This document shows, piece after piece, positions 59,703 through 64,000 of a DNA stretch of 64,000 bases. This DNA is from Cryptomeria japonica (lineage: Eukaryota > Streptophyta > Pinopsida > Cupressales > Cupressaceae): positions 616,648,476-616,712,475 of the forward strand of contig NC_081408.1 in the NCBI RefSeq assembly GCF_030272615.1, given 5' to 3'. A program made the position numbers and the translations under genes. The notes under the pieces are model-generated. The model was not told the origin of the DNA and searched no databases. It worked only from the letters and a program-made list of their open reading frames with translations. The first letter of the stretch is position 1, and each line of letters opens with the position of its first letter.

Positions 59703-61479
59703 CTATAATGCCCCATAGGAACCCTAAAGGAAAAACCACACAAAATAACCAACTAGGGGTGACATTTTTTTTTTTTTAAAGCTTAAACCACATGAAGTGC
59801 TTTAATTACTACATTGCACATTTATTACACAAGTGAAAGTCTAACACAAAGAAGATCTAAACGGTTACCAATGAAGAATAATTCGAAAGGTTAAATTTCA
59901 TTATTAAGGTTGATCAAACTATCCATCTTAGGATACTCGAAAACATACAATTGCCATCATTACCTATTGAACACAAATAAATCACATTCATACAACAAAT
60001 TTCATCATTTGGAAGATTGAAAGTATTACAATATATTTCTTTTCAAGAAAGCATTTGCACATTGAATAAAGATAACTAAAATAATAAACATCCAAATAAA
60101 CTAAGATTACAATAATCATATATTACATGGCTTCCAATAATACATATGAATTACATCTTTGCCAATAGCCAAGGTAACATAATCCATTGATACAAATGAC
60201 CACGCAGGTCTCAAAGGTACACAAATATCCAACATGAGATTATCCAAAAATCACAAACCACGAGAGTATCTATGAAACCAATCCTTGCATGAAGGCACAA
60301 ACATAAACATCTGATGGGAAGTGGCACTACCACCTGACCATGTGATCCCAAAATGAAACCACCCTACCATGATAGGAGATAGCAGAAGACCCTCAAGAAA
60401 GCACAAGCAAAACATGGTCGACAATACAAGTGTAACTCTACAATACTTGAGGTGAGCTCAATATCACAATACACTAGTGACCCTAAAGAGAGAGTGTCAT
60501 CGCATAACTTGTGGTAGTTACCCTAGGTAGGCCTCCATAGGTCTCGGCCCCCAACCTGGGTTATCCTGGTAACCTTTCCTGAACCCCCAGTTCCATCCAA
60601 GAATTATGTGGACCCTACCAACCCTTTATGAAGACAAGGTGATCTGTTTGCCATTCCAGGCCTTCCCACTACATCTTGAGTCTATACGAGCACTCAACCA
60701 TGCACGGGGTACAATATCTTACTTAATGTTTAGAACTACCCACCCCCTAATCAATTATTAGGTTATCACTTATTAACTTACTTTCGAGGGGTTATCCAAC
60801 CAACCACTTTGGGCATGGCCCCCACTCAAAAGCCACTCTCCCATAGGACACTATACAATCATGATCTCTCTACGAGAACCCTATGGCGTTACTGACAACC
60901 ATATAACCATGACAAAACATAGGTGACGAAAACACAATCTTACTAACCCTTGGTTAACCATATGGAACATAACACAACATTGTTTACATCAACAAGGTTA
61001 TAAGGACAACACCTGATCAAGAGGGTAAAACAATAACTACCACATGATGACTAAACATTTACAAGAATTGTAATGAAATTAAGCTCTTTGCTAAAAAAAA
61101 TACCAAATTCACCTAAGATCATAATTCAAACAATCTTTTGAAAATAATTAAATCTTTATATACTTGCAATTCAATATTTAAGATTTAAGAAAACACAACC
61201 ACTCCTTTTTAAAAGGAAATTCGAAGCCGTCATTAGTCTAATAAGGCTAGAATATAAACTAACCTCAAATAACCAATTTCCCCCTTTTATTTTTGAACAA
61301 GAAAAAATCATAATAACTTAACGAATAAAACATCCCATATTAAATAATACATCTTTCACGAAAGTATCATTTTATTTAATACCCCAAAGAATACAATTTC
61401 TAAAAATAATAAAAATCACATTAAAAATATATAATAATACAAATATATGTATATAATTATATATTTGTCGAATATATAC

Positions 61480-61505
61480 TTATATATATATATATATATA
61501 TATTA
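61480..61505. repeat. TA microsatellite in the long LTR
   Basis: A TATATA run of about 24 bp within a wider AT-only stretch (61430-61515). It could include the LTR TATA box. Confidence 0.85.
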
Positions 61506-61639
61506 TAAAATATAAAATCCGCATATCAAAATTACTAGCAAAATCATTTATTTTTTAAACATTGGGTAAAAGGAACAATGAATTTATTAAGCAGGCAGAA
61601 TTGTTATTAAAACACGACGGACTATTGTTTTTTCTTGGT

Positions 61640-61790
61640 AGCACTACTACCACATGGTAGCGCTACTACCATATGGTAGTAGCGACTACCAATGGTAGCT
61701 CTACTACCATATGGTAGTAGCACCTACCATATGGTAGTGCATTGCTACCCTATGGTAGAGCAGCTACCATCCCACATGGTGGGGGGAGGT
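61640..61790. repeat. Cluster of CTACCATATGGTAG palindromes
   Basis: Three perfect palindromes centred on CCATATGG lie at 61661-61684 (24 bp), 61701-61720 (20 bp) and 61724-61737 (14 bp). Imperfect versions occur at 61647-61660 (CTACCACATGGTAG), 61686-61698, 61745-61758 and 61763-61780. They lie in the upstream half of the LTR. Confidence 0.95.
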
Positions 61791-63636
61791 GGGTCCCCTG
61801 CCATGTGGGTGTTATATTATTTATTTATTTTTTAATTTTTTTAATAAACTTTCATTTTCTGCACAGTAAAAAAAAAATAATAACTCTTGTAAAATAGAGT
61901 ATAACAAATTTTTTCCTTTGAATTAAAATTTTTGATTAAAATTTTTGTTAACTAATAGATACATATAAGACCCAAATCAAATGATTTTGGGCAAAATCCA
62001 TGAGAAATTTAAACCAAATAGAGGGGATTTAATTCAAATTTACATTGTTCTTACACAAATGGAAAAACATGAACACACACAAGGAGTTCAAATTGTAAAA
62101 ATTTGGCCAGCATAACCTTTGTTTTTCAACAATCTAAAAACCTCCATACAAACAAAAAATAAATCTTTTACTTCCAAATTTGAAATGAAAAGAATTTAAA
62201 CAAATTGCTCAACTTGAAAACACACACAGAAAAACTAAATTTCTGGTTCTAAAATTCAATTTCATCAAAATTAACAAAACTAATTTGGGAGGAGATTAAC
62301 TCAAATATAAATCACTCCATTCCCACAACTAAAACTAAATTTAAAGCTTCCAATAAAAATTTCATGAATTCCAAACACACACAGGAATTTTTTCAAACCA
62401 TTTTAATTTTTTTTTACAAAGTGAAAGATAAAACCTATCCAACCTGTAAATGCAGTCCTGGAAGAAAATTTGGGATGAACCTCAACCTGCACACCAAAAT
62501 CTTCAATCCAAAATCCAATCTCCAATTTTTGTTTCAAAACTTGGCTTCCAAAAATTTTCCTCTCTTCTCTTCACATGAACTCTCAAGTAAATATATGAAA
62601 AATTTAACCTAAAAACTTTTAGGTTAAAGTTTCATTCAACCAATAGCATATTTTCCAAAAAGTAAAAATCTAATCTCCTCTAAAAAGTCAATGGAGATGT
62701 TTTCTTTTTCTTTTCCTTATATTGAAAATAACTCAACATAAAATCTAAAAATTCCAATAGCATATCATTTAACTTTATTTCCTTTTTTTTCAATTAAATA
62801 CAATTACTTTTTAAATATAACATGCACTTTATCAATTTAAATTCAACACTCAATTTATTTAATTAAATCTATAATCACAAAGACATATTAATTTAATTTA
62901 AATATATCAACATGATATAACAAAGGCATATTAATTTAATTTAAATACACCAACATAAAATAATACTATTCACTCAAACTAACTTTTATAACTAACTAGA
63001 AGCATGCAAAATGAGAAATAACCACACGATGACTCACAAAATAACAATGTCAAAGAATCAAGGCTCGCATACCGATCAAATGGGAAATGACGACCAACTA
63101 ACGATACTCACATGAGTGTAACTACGGGTCAATTTTAGGGTCTAACAACTATCTCCAGAACTCCCATCAGACAAATAAGGTACGCTCAGACCTGTGAAAC
63201 CAAGTGGAGTCAATACCCCGTACCTACCTGGTACTTGTACCTGCAATGCCCTGCATCAAACAACCACATGTACATGTAGACATATATAAAAGAGATGACA
63301 CACACACCAATGAAGGAGAATCGTGACGTTCCTTGTCTCACCAGTGAGTGAAGGAAAATCATCCCCTCACACCTCATACACTTACAAACATGAAACATGA
63401 ATATGATGCATTGCACATATAAAGTAAAAGTGTCAGTCCATGTCAGTAATCCAATAAAAATATCATTTAACATCCATAAGGAAATACTGCATGAAATACA
63501 TACATTGTAAATCAAATTAAAACATACCACCATACTGCATAATGTCTAAGAAAAATATCATAATAATGTATCCACTAAAAAAGTCAATAGAAGTCAAACA
63601 TGAGTCTAAAAGTCTGATCAAGAAAGGGGTACTACA

Positions 63637-63652
63637 TTATCCCCTCCAAAAC
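63637..63652 (-). other. Polypurine tract of the chromovirus-type element
   Basis: The minus strand reads GTTTTGGAGGGGATAA, directly before the LTR start. Confidence 0.75.
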
Positions 63653-64000
63653 TAGGTTTACTCCTAGAAGCCTAAAATATATAAGAATAAATCTCTCTCA
63701 TCTTTGCTGCATCCTCCCATGTCACTAAGGTCTCATTATTTGGGTCCCATAGGACCCTTACTTGGTCAATGGTATGACCCTTGAGGATCAAATCTCGATG
63801 CTAAAGAATGCGCACGGGCTTTATGGAAAGTTGTTCATCCTTGACCTACAAAGCAGTCCAATGAAGAACATGGGTCACATCAGGGTGATAAGGTCTAAGA
63901 ATAGAAACATGAAAAACATTGGATGCAGGATAGGCTCAACGACAAGGCAAGACAGTAGGCAATAGGTCCTATCCTCTCAAGGATCTCAAAAGGGCGAACA
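63653..64000 (-). pseudogene. C-terminal end of chromovirus-type Gypsy pol
   Basis: The minus strand carries the end of the integrase: FEILERIGPIAYCLALP near 63990-63940, and after a frameshift HVLHWTAL, DEQLSIKPVRIL, HRDLILKGHTIDQVRVLWDP, NNETLVTWEDAAKMRE and a stop near 63670. The block VRVLWDPNNETLVTWE has the form of the chromodomain-like end typical of chromovirus pol. Two in-frame TAG codons and the frameshift show decay. The rest of the element lies beyond the window. Confidence 0.85.

Larger units (their letters stand above)
59704..63636 (-). repeat. Long LTR of a minus-strand chromovirus-type Gypsy element
   Basis: On the minus strand it opens TGTAGTACCCC at 63636 and ends GGGGCATTATA at 59704. 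These ends are inverted repeats of each other apart from three changes, as LTR termini should be. The length is 3933 bp. Pol and a polypurine tract lie on its upstream side and a primer site on its downstream side. It holds an AT microsatellite and a cluster of palindromes. The ORF at 62364-62612 has no recognisable domain and is not called. Confidence 0.8.

Noticed and set aside
62364-62612. 82-residue plus-strand open frame
   Set aside because: It lies inside the 3.9-kb LTR, has no domain, and looks like a chance frame.

Overview
The window looks like intergenic DNA from a seed plant with a very large, repeat-dominated genome. A conifer is plausible, but the sequence alone cannot prove it. 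The DNA is AT-rich, almost every reading frame is broken, and everything recognisable derives from retrotransposons nested inside one another. I found no intact host gene, tRNA, rRNA or CRISPR array.

Layout. (1) 1-6907: the 3' part of a Ty3/Gypsy element of the Tat lineage (element A): integrase end, low-complexity spacer, an antisense plant-mobile-domain (PMD) gene, polypurine tract (PPT) and 3' LTR. (2) 6908-11280: unassigned, strongly strand-asymmetric DNA with four different tandem-repeat arrays and a small inverted repeat. It may be the leader of a minus-strand Gypsy element (D) whose LTR lies at about 11280-12276 plus 20470-20590. (3) 12277-20469: an L1-type LINE inserted in that LTR, with a perfect 18-bp target-site duplication. 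ORF1 and ORF2 are decayed, and an unidentified ORF lies in its 3' half. (4) 21413-24049: a deletion derivative of a minus-strand Tat-like element (C), keeping the 3' LTR, PPT, half of a PMD gene and 39 bp of 5' LTR. (5) 24524-31890: a complete but dead Copia element (Copia-1) with TSD AACAG. (6) 34628 to about 58800: a giant Tat element (B) with 5' LTR, tRNA primer site, a leader full of 21-bp repeats, gag, protease, a G-patch-like motif, RT, two RNase H domains, integrase and an antisense PMD gene. A second Copia element (Copia-2, 40345-48033) is inserted in its gag. The 3' LTR of B is missing. (7) 58800-64000: minus-strand chromovirus-type Gypsy pieces, including one 3.9-kb LTR that has pol/PPT on one side and a primer site on the other.

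Most notable: elements A and B carry the same antisense PMD gene between integrase and 3' LTR, with a matching 25-codon first exon and a phase-0 intron. In each copy one splice site appears lost by a G-to-A change. A third, more divergent PMD fragment sits in element C. The leader of B is built from dozens of diverged 21-bp units. A similar 21-bp periodicity, in the opposite orientation, lies in the PMD intron of A.

T/G-rich host islands between the insertions (20591-21412, 24050-24523, 31891-33901) look like one ancestral locus split by nested insertions. Most stop codons in the elements are explained by C-to-T or G-to-A changes, as expected for old, methylated repeats.
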